Positions 1-11,599 of a DNA stretch of 64,000 bases are shown one piece after another; within the stretch, counting starts at the first letter, position 1, and each line of letters opens with the position of its first letter. This stretch comes from Hirudinaria manillensis (lineage: Eukaryota; Annelida; Clitellata; Hirudinida; Hirudinidae). Both the position numbers and the translations under genes were made by a program. The DNA is taken from positions 1,914,001-1,978,000 of the forward strand of contig CM067529.1 of the NCBI GenBank assembly GCA_034509925.1, read 5' to 3'. The notes under the pieces were generated by a model. The model was given only the letters and a program-made list of their open reading frames with translations. It was not told the DNA's origin and made no database searches.

Positions 1-41
1 CAAGTTGAAGCGTATCAAATGAAATACTTACTAGCCTTGGG

Positions 42-272
42 CCAAGGAGAGTTATGATACCATATAATATGGCGGCACTTTTCGACTAACAGTCACAATG
101 AAAATTTTGATCTTCCATTGCAGTCTCATGAAAATAAATATTTTAAAGAATTTCTTGAATTTTGAAATTCATGCTGTCACCGGGATATCATCGAGAAGGG
201 GTCTGAAATAGTTCGAGAGGGGAGGAAAAAGAATATCATCCTTGTTCGCAAAATTCAGCTTTGAAATGAGCT
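42..272. repeat. Direct-repeat block, 3' copy in R1
   Basis: A ~220-bp block, from ccaaggagag to the tttgaaatgagct motif, occurs twice per left unit in the same orientation, once on each side of the gene. In R1 the partner is 4500-4725. The two are clearly homologous but diverged (for example gcggcacttttcga and gaatttcttgaattttgaaattcatgctgtca-type stretches with point changes). It looks like a pair of terminal repeats, though I see no TG...CA ends or target-site duplication. Equivalent 3' blocks lie at 5499-5725 (R2) and 10986-11220 (R3). Confidence 0.8.
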
Positions 273-654
273 GCACAAGCTGGATCTAACATAAAAGAAA
301 CAATAAGGGATATCTAGATGTACTCCAACAGATTAAATCTTAACTTGTCTGTTCAGTTTTTTCTTGAAAAGTTACTCATTGTGTTTCTTCCTGCATCCAC
401 TGGTAAATATTTGAGCATTTCAGAAAAAACTGGACATTAAAACTAAATTAACCACATTGATATTTATTGATAGCATCAGTCTGCCGATAACATCTTTTTG
501 ATATTAGGTGCACATCCAACCAGTATTTACAGTTACAACCAGTTACTACATCGAATCTTGACAACTGCAATCCATAAAGTTCCAAAGTTTTTATTACAAT
601 TCAACAAAATAAATCAGAACACGTTCAGGGCCAACCATCGGAATAATGACTTGA

Positions 655-3600
655 TTACTTTTGCTTTTCTTCCATATACAAAACATTAATGGCAAAATAA
701 ATTTGTTCCTCTGCAACCTACAATCCCAACATATCAATTCAATGATAAAACAATTCAAATAACATTCTGAGACATTATAAATGACTTTATATTTCTACTT
801 TTAAACAGATATTATCCTACCTCACTCAGGTATTCGCCTTTCATAAGCTTAATAAGATCTTCCATCAGATAATCCCATCGGTTTGGCAGAAACAAGAATG
901 GACTGTTAAGAACAATATGTTTAAAAAGTTTGATTATTTAAACGTGGAAATTTAAAACATTAAAAATCTAACCAATGTTTCATGGTGGTCTCAATCCACC
1001 AAGGAATGTCTCCTCGTTTTGATGAGTCATTAAAAATGTTATGCAAATAATTTATGATTGGAGATGAATAACATTCTCTAAATGTCTTACTGTCGTAACA
1101 AAAATATGTTCCTTCAGACTGTAAAATATAATTTTAAAAATAATATGAAGAAACACAAAATAAATTAATTTTTAGTGTTCTTAAAGATATTGCTCCAAAT
1201 AAATAAATAAAAAACCTTAACTAATTCTTCGCTCATGCAACATGCAGTATGAATGATATTCAAAACATGAAGTCTCTTCATAAAGTTGTCATAAAACAGA
1301 AATTTCTCGATCGTATAGTCGGGTTCGTCTGCTGCTTGTTTATCATAATCACGGAAGTTTGCATCATTTAATTTCTCACTTATCAATTGCCTAATTTTAG
1401 GTCTCCAAATCTCCTCCTGGTTTGGATTTTTCAGCAGATATGGTTCTATCACATAAGTGTTATGTCTTTCTATGTCTCTTAAATGTTCTCTTGTATATTC
1501 GTTATTCTATACAAAGTTAAATAGTTAATTTCATAAAATTTATCGTAATTAATTGCAATTCAACTCACCGTCATTGACCATGCTAAATATCTTTGAAATG
1601 ATGGAATAAACCTGTAGCATTGTCGAAGAAACGACTTCGTTGGAATTCCATCATCAATAACATCATCATCATCTGGTTCAGACTTGATAAATAAATTTTA
1701 TAATTGTTACATAATTCTCTAATTATTATTCTAACTAATTCATAAGGTATGTATGTTGGTGATATTACCTTTATGATACCAATAAGAAAATTCTTTAAAC
1801 GTTCAACTTTTTGCTCTTCATCTTGTGCAGACATAAAATATTCATACAAGTCGTTCTCGTGATAAGACATTATTAGAGGAGACATGGTATTTTTAAACAA
1901 ACATATTTGTTTAGCACTGGAGCAACCCTAAAGCCGGAAATATTTGCAAATTTCGTAAATTAATTTTATGTGAACGAATATTACAATATAGTATGATTAG
2001 GCTTGGTCTTAGGGGCAGTCCTTAAAGCACCTCACGCTATTTTAAACCATTTCAATTCCCTTCCCCCATATCACACTCTAAAATAAATCTCACTCCCTCA
2101 AATACCAAACTTCCAAACTAACAATTTCGCAACCGATTAAAGCAAAATCTAAATCATTGCAGTCATAACACGTCAAAGGAAAAGTTAGTTTCTAATTCGT
2201 TTGCATAACTTCATATACAGGTTTATCAGCAGTCCCCCGTCACAATTTTAGTCACCCTTAATTTATGGACTCCCCTTAAGATTGTTTTTAAGTGCAAAAA
2301 TATTCAAACCTTTTTCATTGCATCGATGTAATCCGAATCGAATTTCCATAATTTCAATTCTTTCATGTCAAACATTTGGAACAATTCAGTAGCTGTTTGA
2401 ATTATGAAATGAATGAAAATTGAAAAGATTAAAAGTTAATTTAATGAACCTACCTTGCTTAGACAACCAACAAGAAATCCTTTTCTTATCGGCATGTCTG
2501 CCATTAGGAATCTTTCTTAAATTTATCAGCCATAGAATTGTTCTACATGCTACAAATGTATTTTTCATTTTTTATTTATTCAGAAATATGTATTTCAAAA
2601 CCGTCTCATTAAATTTAATATTTCAATGCATTTCATCATTAAATATATCGCATATTTTAAACATCAAAATAAATAATAAAATTATTATTTACCACATGTA
2701 ATAATTTATTATCAGCTAACATTATTGTTTATATCATCAAAAATAATTTAACAAACCATCGAAACTTAGGCTCGTAAGCATGGGTTCTTTCATTCTTTTA
2801 AATGCAACTTTTAAAATTTTCAACGCAGTAACCAATTTTGAGTCAACTCGTGATCTTACCATTCTTAGTGATAATCTAAATACGGTTAAATTAATATTAA
2901 TTATAAATTTAGACTTCTTGCTTTGTTTTTACTAACCCCGAATTCATAAGGCATACGTCTGTCATAGGTGCGTCGTCCGGCAGATACTGTAGCAACTTAA
3001 GATATGTACTGTCAAAGCGCCGATTGTCGCGAGGTGTCCATGGATTCATTACCTGAGTATTGATATTAATGCTTATCGTGTTATATTGCAAGATTGGTAG
3101 GTTTGGTTATTATTTATTTTAAATTCTATTTCAAACGATAATATTGGTTATTTACCTTGTGATTGTAAATAATTTGATATGCTTCAAAACAATTCCTACT
3201 TATGTTTCTGCTCTCATCTTCTGAATATTTTTCTGTTTCAAAAATGAATCGTCATAAAAATTAGAATTTAAGTGTAATGGAAACAACTGCCGATATTCCG
3301 CTGGAGTAAGCCATGTCCGGTTCCGCACATCAAGTGGCAGCTAAGATGCTAATTTGATTATGTTCACGTTCAGAAAATAATCGTAAAAATATGTTGTAAA
3401 ATAGTTATAACTAATCATTATAAATTAAAATGAAAGAAGAACCAAAAGAAATGCGTATTATGCCAATATTGATGTGCATTCCTTAGTGTCGTACGCTGGA
3501 CGGAGTTATGTTTCATTAATAAACAGGGATTATTCTACCGGAATAACCCCATTACAACTAACTTGACGAATTTGCTTCCTGATTGTCATCCTTTCTGTAA

Positions 3601-4262
3601 AATAGGTCATCAATTTCAAACAACGATTGATCTTTAACATCAGGTAGCGCGGAGCTGGAATAATAATAATAACGTGATTTTACTGTGTAATTAAAGAATG
3701 TTGAAAGTTACGAAATGGGCATTAATGTACCTCAGCATCGTAACGACTTCTTCAAATTTTTGTAAACTAGTTTCAGTGAGCTAAAAGGAATTTGTTAATA
3801 ATATCAGTGTCTGCAAAAAGAAACAGCCTATCAGAAGTTACCATCTTGTTGTCCTGAATCTCACGCCTCAATTCTGTAAAAGTCTTCGCCACTTCAGAAA
3901 TAGAATTGAAAATTACTTTAACATCATGTTTTGTTGTTTTTTTTGGCTAAATAATTTTCTAAATTTATATTATAAATAAACATTTACCACTTAAAATCCC
4001 ATCTTCACCTTTGTCAGACATGTTATTAGACACTGGAATATACGACAAGACATTATTCATCAGTACCAACTCTTAATTTAATTCAAAACAATAAATGATG
4101 CTCTATTTTGTTTGACTTTCATAATAATTATAAGTTTACAAGATCTGAGTAATATCATCAAATAATTGCAAAAAACCAACTCAATTACATGCGATAAGTG
4201 CGTATACTTTTGCGATCAAAAACGTCCTGTTGCTGTTTGAATCTCTCATTCGCAATCGTGCA
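655..4262 (-). CDS. Repeated unknown gene, copy R1
   Basis: Multi-exon gene of a family I do not recognise. Stop codon at 655-657; the most 5' exon begins at 4262 after a TTTTCAG acceptor. From about 3350 downward the exons join in consistent phase. In order they encode a short exon (starting HLSCHLMCGTG), one with NISRNCFEAYQIIYNHK, one with PWTPRDNRRFDSTYLKLL, a K/R-rich helix (KILKVAFKRMKEPML), a basic segment (RKIPNGRHADKKRISCW), an acidic one (YHENDLYEYFMSAQDEEQ), a D-rich variable exon (about 1570-1695), a 97-residue conserved exon (1190-1510), and three short C-terminal exons ending VLYMEEKQK. That is about 470 residues, with no signal peptide or membrane segment, so probably intracellular. 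Further upstream exons (LTETSLQKFEEVVTML; ISEVAKTFTELRREI) look like coiled coil, but their phases do not all join with the ATG at 4021, so the N-terminus is unresolved. Confidence 0.7.
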
Positions 4263-4499
4263 CTGAAAATAATAAAAGATACTAGGAATAAGGTTAAAAT
4301 ATTTTCAAAAATATAGGGAAGTTAAAATAAAAATAAAAATAAAAATGCTATATGAAAAAAATATTACGAGTGCATTAATAATTAATTGAGGTGGGTCTGG
4401 TATGGATAACCGTTTCTAAACTCTAATAGTGATTTGGCCGATCAGATCGATTAACGGGAACCGGTTGGATCACTCAGACAGCCACTAGGCGGTACCAGA

Positions 4500-4725
4500 A
4501 AATAGTTCCGAGAGGTACCTTGTAATAGGGCGGCACTTTTCGATTAATAACCACAATGTAAAGTTTGATCTTTGATTGCACTCCTATAAAAATAAATATA
4601 AAGGATTTCTTGAATTTTGAAATTCATGCTGTCATCGGGATATCAACGAGCAGGGGTCTGAAATAGATCGTAAGTGAAGGAAAACGAATATCATCCTTTT
4701 TCTCAAAAGTCAGCTTTTGAAATGA
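4500..4725. repeat. Direct-repeat block, promoter-side copy in R1
   Basis: Promoter-side partner of the block at 42-272, upstream of the minus-strand gene. Counterparts are 9975-10215 (R2), 15468-15692 (R3), 54180-54415 (R4, inverted) and 59085-59290 (R5, inverted). R1 and R5 lack a 20-bp segment between two gagaggt repeats that R3 retains, a small deletion that could arise more than once by slippage. Confidence 0.8.
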
Positions 4726-4929
4726 GCTCCTGCTTTTTGTCACCAAACCATTGGGAACCTTTGGTTCTATTTAATTTCTTACACAGAATTTGGGGAAATG
4801 CATATTTTGCTAAACCTTCTTCCCTGCTTGTTTGTGATAGTCTATTTTTACTTGAGGGCACAGCATCGGTTTTGTCCCGACGGGGGGAGCATGAAACATA
4901 TGCGACCTGCCCTCTAATCCGTGAATGAT

Positions 4930-5210
4930 CTTAGAAAGACAGGCGTAACTCCGCCTATTCGCTTTAGCCGTTAATTCGTGAAAACTCACACCAAATAGCC
5001 CCCAAGATTATTTAGTGAGCATATTCATGTTAAATAACATCGTCTGAACCATCGACTAATTTAGCGCGAAAACTAAATAACGTCAATTGTTTATCTGCCA
5101 AGACAGGAAATACGCCTTTAGCCCTTGCAGGGTCCCCGGTCTATATTTCTCGAAAGGCTCTATCATGCCCCAGGGCAAACTTTTTTTATGGACGAACCCC
5201 AATCAAATAA
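4930..5210. other. Conserved GC-richer element of the unit (R1)
   Basis: Stretch upstream of each gene copy that is strikingly uniform among all copies: 4930-5210, 10415-10690, 15935-16200, 58600-58850 and 63880-64000. It is richer in G and C than its surroundings and contains short hairpin-capable pieces such as CCCTTGCAGGG and GCCCTGGGGC. Frames through it are not conserved between copies, so it is probably not coding. It could be promoter or enhancer sequence, or a structured RNA. Confidence 0.5.
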
Positions 5211-5457
5211 TATTACTGTTCTCTCTATAACTCTGAACTGTAGGATGAATACTGCAGTTGTATAAATATATATATTTTATTACAGGACCAAAATAACATT
5301 TATTTACTGCTTGTTTGTATTTCTCAGCGCAAACATCGCAGTCCCGGCTCTAGCGCTAACTTCGATTTCCATTGAAGAGCAACTTCTCAATACAACCATG
5401 TAACTGTGTCACATGTGTTGCATTTAACAATTTTAAATATTTAATATTTAAAAATGT

Positions 5458-8400
5458 CAAGTTGAAGCGTATCAAATGAAATACTTACTAGCCTTGGGCC
5501 AAGGAGAGTTATGATACCATGTAATATGGCGGCACTTTTCGACTAACAGTCACAATGAAAATTTTGATCTTCCAGTCTCATGAAAATAAATATTTTAAAG
5601 AATTTCTTGAATTTTGAAATTCATGCTGTCACCGGGATATCATCGAGAAGGGGTCTGAAATAGTTCGAGAGGGGAGGAAAAAGAATATCATCCTTGTTCG
5701 CAAAATTCAGCTTTGAAATGAGCTGCACAAGCTGGATCTAACATAAAAGAAACAATAAGGGATATCTAGATGTACTCCAACAGATTAAATCTTAACTTGT
5801 CTGTTCAGTTTTTTCTTGAAAAGTTACTCATTGTGTTTCTTCCTGCATCCACTGGTAAATATTTGAGCATTTCAGAAAAAACTGGACATTAAAACTAAAT
5901 TAACCACATTGATATTTATTGATAGCATCAGTCTGCCGATAACATCTTTTTGATATTAGGTGCACATCCAACCAGTATTTACAGTTACAACCAGTTACTA
6001 CATCGAATCTTGACAACTGCAATCCATAAAGTTCCAAAGTTTTTATTACAATTCAACAAAATAAATCAGAACACGTTCAGGGCCAACCATCGGAATAATG
6101 ACTTGATTACTTTTGCTTTTCTTCCATATACAAAACATTAATGGCAAAATAAATTTGTTCCTCTGCAACCTACAATCCCAACATATCAATTCAATGATAA
6201 AACAATTCAAATAACATTCTGAGACATTATAAATGACTTTATATTTCTACTTTTAAACAGATATTATCCTACCTCACTCAGGTATTCGCCTTTCATAAGC
6301 TTAATAAGATCTTCCATCAGATAATCCAATCGATTTGGCAGAAACAAGAATGGACTGTTAAGAACAATATGTATAAAATGTTTAATTATTTAAACGTGGA
6401 AATTTAAAACATTAAAAATCTAACCAATGTTTCATGGTGGTCTCAATCCACCAAGGAATGTCTCCTCGTTTTGATGAGTCATTAAAAATGCTGTGCAAAT
6501 ATTTTATGATTGTAGATCCATAACAACTTCTAAATATCTTACTGTCGTAACAAACATATGTTCCTTCAGACTGTAAAATATAATTTTAAAAATAATGTGA
6601 AGAAACACAAAATAAATTAATTTTTAGTGTTCTTAAAGATATTGATCCAAATAAATAAAAAACCTTAACTAATTCTTCGCTCATGCAGCATGCAGTATGA
6701 ATGATATTCAAAACATGAAGTCTCTTCATAAAGTTGTCATAAAAAAGAAATTTCTCGATCGTATAGTCGGGTTCGTCTGCTGCTTGTTTATCATAATCAA
6801 GGAAGTTTGCATCATTTAATTTCTCACTTATCAATTGCCTAGTTTTAGGTCTCCAAATCTCCTCCTGGTTTTGATTGTTCAGCAGATATGGTTCTATCAC
6901 ATAAGTGTTATGTCTTTCTATGTCTCTTAAATGTTCTCTTGTATATTCGTTATTCTATACAAAGTTAAATAGTTAATTTCATAAAATTTATCGTAATTAA
7001 TTGCAATTCAACTCACCGTCATTGACCATGCTAAATATCTTTGAAATGATGGAATAAACCTTTGGCATTGTCGAAGAAAAGACTTCGTTGGAATTCCATC
7101 ATCAATAACATCATCATCATCTGGTTTAGACTTGATAAATAAATTTTATAATTGTTACATAATTCTCTAATTATTATTCTAACTAATTCATAAGGTATGT
7201 ATGTTGGTGATATTACCTTTACGATACCAATAAGAAAATTCTTTAAACGTTCAACTTTTTGCTCTTCATCTTGTGCAGACATAAAATATTCATACAAGTC
7301 GTTCTCGTGATAAGACATTATTAGAGGAGACATGGTATTTTTAAACAAACATATTTGTTTAGCACTGGAGCAACCCTAAAGCCGGAAATATTTGCAAATT
7401 TCGTAAATTAATTTTATGTGAACGAATATTACAATATAGTATGATTAGGCTTGGTCTTAGGGGCAGTCCTTAAAGCACTTCACGCTATTTTAAACCATTT
7501 CAATTCCCTTCCCCCATATCACACTCTAAAATAAATCTCACTCCCTCAAATACCAAACTTCCAAACTAACAATTTCGCAACCGATTAAAGCAAAATCTAA
7601 ATCATTGCAGTCATAACACGTCAAAGGAAAAGTTAGTTTCTAATTCGTTTGCATAACTTCATATACAGGTTTATCAGCACTCCCCCGTCACAATTTTAGT
7701 CACCCTTAATTTATGGACTCCCCTTAAGATTGTTTTTAAGTGCAAAAATATTCAAACCTTTTTCATTGCATCGATGTAATCCGAATCGAATTTCCATAAT
7801 TTCAATTCTTTCATGTCAAACATTTGGAACAATTCAGTAGCTGTTTGAATTATGAGATGAATGAAAATTGAAAAGATTAAAAGTTAATTTAATGAACCTA
7901 CCTTGCTTAGACAACCAACAAGAAATCCTTTTCTTATCGGCATGTCTGCCATTAGGAATCTTTCTTAAATTTGTCAGCCATAGAATTGTTCTACATGCTA
8001 CAAATGTATTTTTCATTTTTTATTTATTCAGAAATATGTATTTCAAAACCGTCTCATTAAATTTAATATTTCAATGCATTTCATCATTAAATATATCGCA
8101 TATTTTAAACATCAAAATAAATAATAAAATTATTATTTACCACATGTAATAATTTATTATCAGCTAACATTAATGTTTATATCATCAAAAATAATTTAAC
8201 AAACCATCGAAACTTAGGCTCGTAAGCATGGGTTCTTTCATTCTTTTATATGCAACTTTTAAAATTTTCAACGCAGTAACCAATTTTGATTCAACTCGTG
8301 ATCTTACCATTCTTAGTGATAACCTAAATACGGTTAAATTAATATTAATTATAAATTTAGACTTCTTGCTTTGTTTTTACTAACCCCGAATTCATAAGGC

Positions 8401-10944
8401 ATACGTCTGTCATAGGTGCGTCGTCCGGCAGATACTGTAGCAACTTAAGATATGTACTGTCAAAGCGCCGATTGTCGCGAGGTGTCCATGGATTCATTAC
8501 CTGAGTATTGATATTAATGCTTATCGTGTTATATTGCAAGATTGGTAGGTTTGGTTATTATTTATTTTAAATTCTATTTCAAACGATAATATTGGTTATT
8601 TACCTTGTGATTGTAAATAATTTGATATGCTTCAAAACAATTCCTACTTATGTTTCTGCTCTCATCTTCTGAATATTTTTCTGTTTCAAAAATGAATCGT
8701 CATAAAAATTAGAATTTAAGTGTAATGGAAACAACTGCCGATATTCCGCTGGAGTAAGCCATGTCCGGTTCCGCACATCAAGTGGCAGCTAAGATGCTAA
8801 TTTGATTATGTTCACGTTCAGAAAATAATCGTAAAAATTTGTTGTAAAATAGTTAGAACTAATCATTATAAATTAAAATGAAAGAAGAACCAAAAGAAAT
8901 GCGTATTATGCCAATATTGATGTGCATTCCTTAGTGTCGTACGCTGGACGGAGTTAAATTTCATTAATAAACAGGGATTATTCTACCGGAATAACCCCAT
9001 TACAACTAACTTGACGAATTTGCTTCCTGATTGTCATCCTTTCTGTAAAATAGGTCATCAATTTCAAACAACGATTGATCTTTAACATCAGGTAGCGCGG
9101 AGCTGGAATAATAATAATAACGTGATTTTACTGTGTAATTAAAGAATGTTGAAAGTTACGAAATGGGCATTAATGTACCTCAGCATCGTAACGACTTCTT
9201 CAAATTTTTGTAAACTAGTTTCAGTGAGCTAAAAGGAATTTGTTAATAATACAAGTGTCTCGAAAAGAAACAGCCTATCAAAAGTTACCATCTTGTTGTC
9301 CTGAATCTCACGCCTCAATTCTGTAAAAGTCTTCGCCACTTCAGAAATAGAATTGAAAAGCATTTTAACATCATGTTTTTTGTTTCTTTGGCTAAATCAT
9401 TTTCTAAATTTATATTATAAATAAACATTTACCGCTTAAAATCCCATCTTCACCTTTGTCAGACATGTTATTAGACACTGGAATATACGACAAGATATTA
9501 TTCATCAGTACCAACTCTTAATTTATTTCAAAACAATAAATGATGCTCTATTTTGTTTGACTTTCATAATAATTATAAGTTTACAAGACCCGAGTAACAT
9601 CATCAAATAATTGCAAAAAACCAACTCAATTACATGCGATAAGTGCGTATACTTTTACGATCAAAAACGTCCTGTTGCTGTTTGAATCTCTCATTCGTAA
9701 TCGTGCACTGAAAATAATAAAAGATACCAAAAGTAAGCTTAAAATATTTTCAAAAATATATGGAAGTTAAAATAAAAATTAAATTAAAAATGCTATATAA
9801 AATATAATTAATAATTAATTGAGGTGGGTTTGGTATGGATAACCGCTTCTAAGGTCTATTGATTTAATATAAATTTAATGATATAAGTGATTTGGCCAAA
9901 GCAGCTCGATTAACGGGAACCGGCCGGATCACGCAGACAGCCACTAGGCGTACCAGAAAATACTTACGCGGGGTCCCGGGACCAAGGAGAGGTATTTTAC
10001 GTGGGTACCTTGTAATAGAGTGGCACTTTTCGACTAATAGCCACATTGTAAAGTTTGATCTGATTGCAGTCTCATGAAAATAAATTTAAAGGATTTCTTG
10101 AATTTTGAAATTCATGCTGTCATCGGGATAACAACGAGCAGGGGTCTGAAATAAATCGAAAGGGGAGGAAAACGAATATCATCCTTTTCTCAAAAGTCAG
10201 CTTTTGAAATGAGCTCCTGCTTTTTGTCACCAAACCATTGGGAACCTTTGGTTCTATTTAATTTCTTACACAGAATTTGGGGAAATGCATATTTTGCTAA
10301 ACCTTCTTCCCTGCTTGTTTGTGATAGTCTATTTTTACTTGAGGGCACAGCATCGGTTTTGTCCCGACGGGGGAAGCATGAAACATATGCGACCTGCCCT
10401 CTAATCCGTGAATGATCTTAGAAAGACAGGCGTAACTCCGCCTATTCGCTTTAGCCGTTAATTCGTGAAAACTCACACCAAATAGCCCCCAAGATTATTT
10501 AGTGAGCATATTCATGTTAAATAACATCGTCTGAACCATCGACTAATTTAGCGCGAAAACTAAATAACGTCAATTGTTTATCTGCCTAGACAGGAAATAC
10601 GCCTTTAGCCCTTGCAGGGTCCCCGGTCTATATTTCTCGAAAGGCTCTATCATGCCCCAGGGCAAACGTTCTTTATGGACGAACCCCAATCAAATAATAT
10701 AACTGTTCTCTCTATAACTCTGAACTGTAGGATGAATACTACAGTTATATAAATATATATATTTTATTACAGGACCAAAATAACATTTATTTACTGCTTG
10801 TTTGTATTTCTCAGCGCAAACATCGCAGTCCCGGCTCTAGCGCTAACTTCGATTTCCATTGAAGAGCAACTTCTCAATATAGACATGTGAATGTGTCACA
10901 GGTGTTGCATTTAATAATTTTAAATATTTAATATTTAAAAATGT
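5458..10944 (-). repeat. Tandem unit R2 of the left array
   Basis: Second direct tandem copy, very similar to R1 throughout. Visible differences include a short deletion in the block near 5573 (attgca missing), an altered A-rich stretch in a 5' exon near 9385, and a different promoter-side sequence at 9850-10010 that retains the gggaccaaggagagg segment absent from R1. The junction with R3 at 10944/10945 has the same sequence as the R1/R2 junction (ttaaaaatg, then tcaag), so one duplication event made the unit boundary. Confidence 0.95.
6107..9707 (-). CDS. Repeated unknown gene, copy R2
   Basis: Second copy of the family, with the same exon order as R1. Stop at 6107-6109; the first exon begins at 9707. 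The 97-residue conserved exon (about 6650-6960) differs from R1 at a few positions (NNQNQ for KNPNQ; KTRQL for KIRQL; FLDYD for FRDYD). The variable exon has SKPDDDD for SEPDDDD and CQRF for CYRF, both still open. In the coiled-coil exon near 9330-9415 the A-rich stretch is two bases shorter than in R1/R3 and another base differs, which moves the reading frame relative to R1. If that exon is coding, this copy's N-terminus is broken or spliced differently. The 3' exons are intact. Confidence 0.65.
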
Positions 10945-11599
10945 CAAGTTGAAGCGTATCAAATGAAATACTTACTAGCCTTGGGCCAAGGAGAGTTATG
11001 ATACCATGTAATATGGCGGCACTTTTCGACTAACAGTCACAATGAAAATTTTGATCTTCCATTGCAGTCTCATGAAAATAAATATTTTAAAGAATTTCTT
11101 GAATTTTGAAATTCATGCTGTCACCGGGATATCATCGAGAAGGGGTCTGAAATAGTTCGAGAGGGGAGGAAAAAGAATATCATCCTTGTTCGCAAAATTC
11201 AGCTTTTGAAATGAGCTGCACAAGCTGGATCTAACATAAAAGAAACAATAAGGGATATCTAGATGTACTCCAACAGATTAAATCTTAACTTGTCTGTTCA
11301 GTTTTTTCTTGAAAAGTTACTCATTGTGTTTCTTCCAGCATCCACTGGTAAATATTTGAGCATTTCAGAAAAAACTGGACATTAAAACTAAATTAACCAC
11401 ATTGATATTTATTGATAGCATCAGTCTGCCGATAACATCTTTTTGATATTAGGTGCACATCAAACCAGTATTTACAGTTCCAACCAGTTACTACATCGAA
11501 TCTTGACAACTGCAATCCATAAAGTTCCAAAGTTTTTATTACAATTCAACAAAATAAATCAGAACACGTTCAGGGCCAACCATCGGAATAATGACTTGA

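Larger units (their letters stand above)
1..5457 (-). repeat. Tandem unit R1 of the left array
   Basis: First of three direct tandem copies. Its first bases (caagttgaagcg) recur at 5458 and 10945, giving periods of 5457 and 5487 bp. Each unit carries, reading on the minus strand, a GC-richer upstream element, a ~220-bp block, one multi-exon gene, and a second copy of the block beyond the gene's 3' end. R1 and R2 share a ~40-bp deletion of a GC-rich stretch (near 4855) that R3 and the right-array copies keep. The window opens exactly at a unit boundary, so further copies may lie to the left. Confidence 0.95.

Noticed and set aside
498-689. 63-codon plus-strand frame repeated in R1-R3
   Set aside because: It lies antisense to the last exon and 3' UTR of the unknown gene; its repetition merely follows the unit copies.
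2420-2701. 93-codon plus-strand frame repeated in each left unit
   Set aside because: It is antisense to the basic exon (RKIPNGRHADKKR) and its intron; splice sites and cross-copy phase support the other strand.
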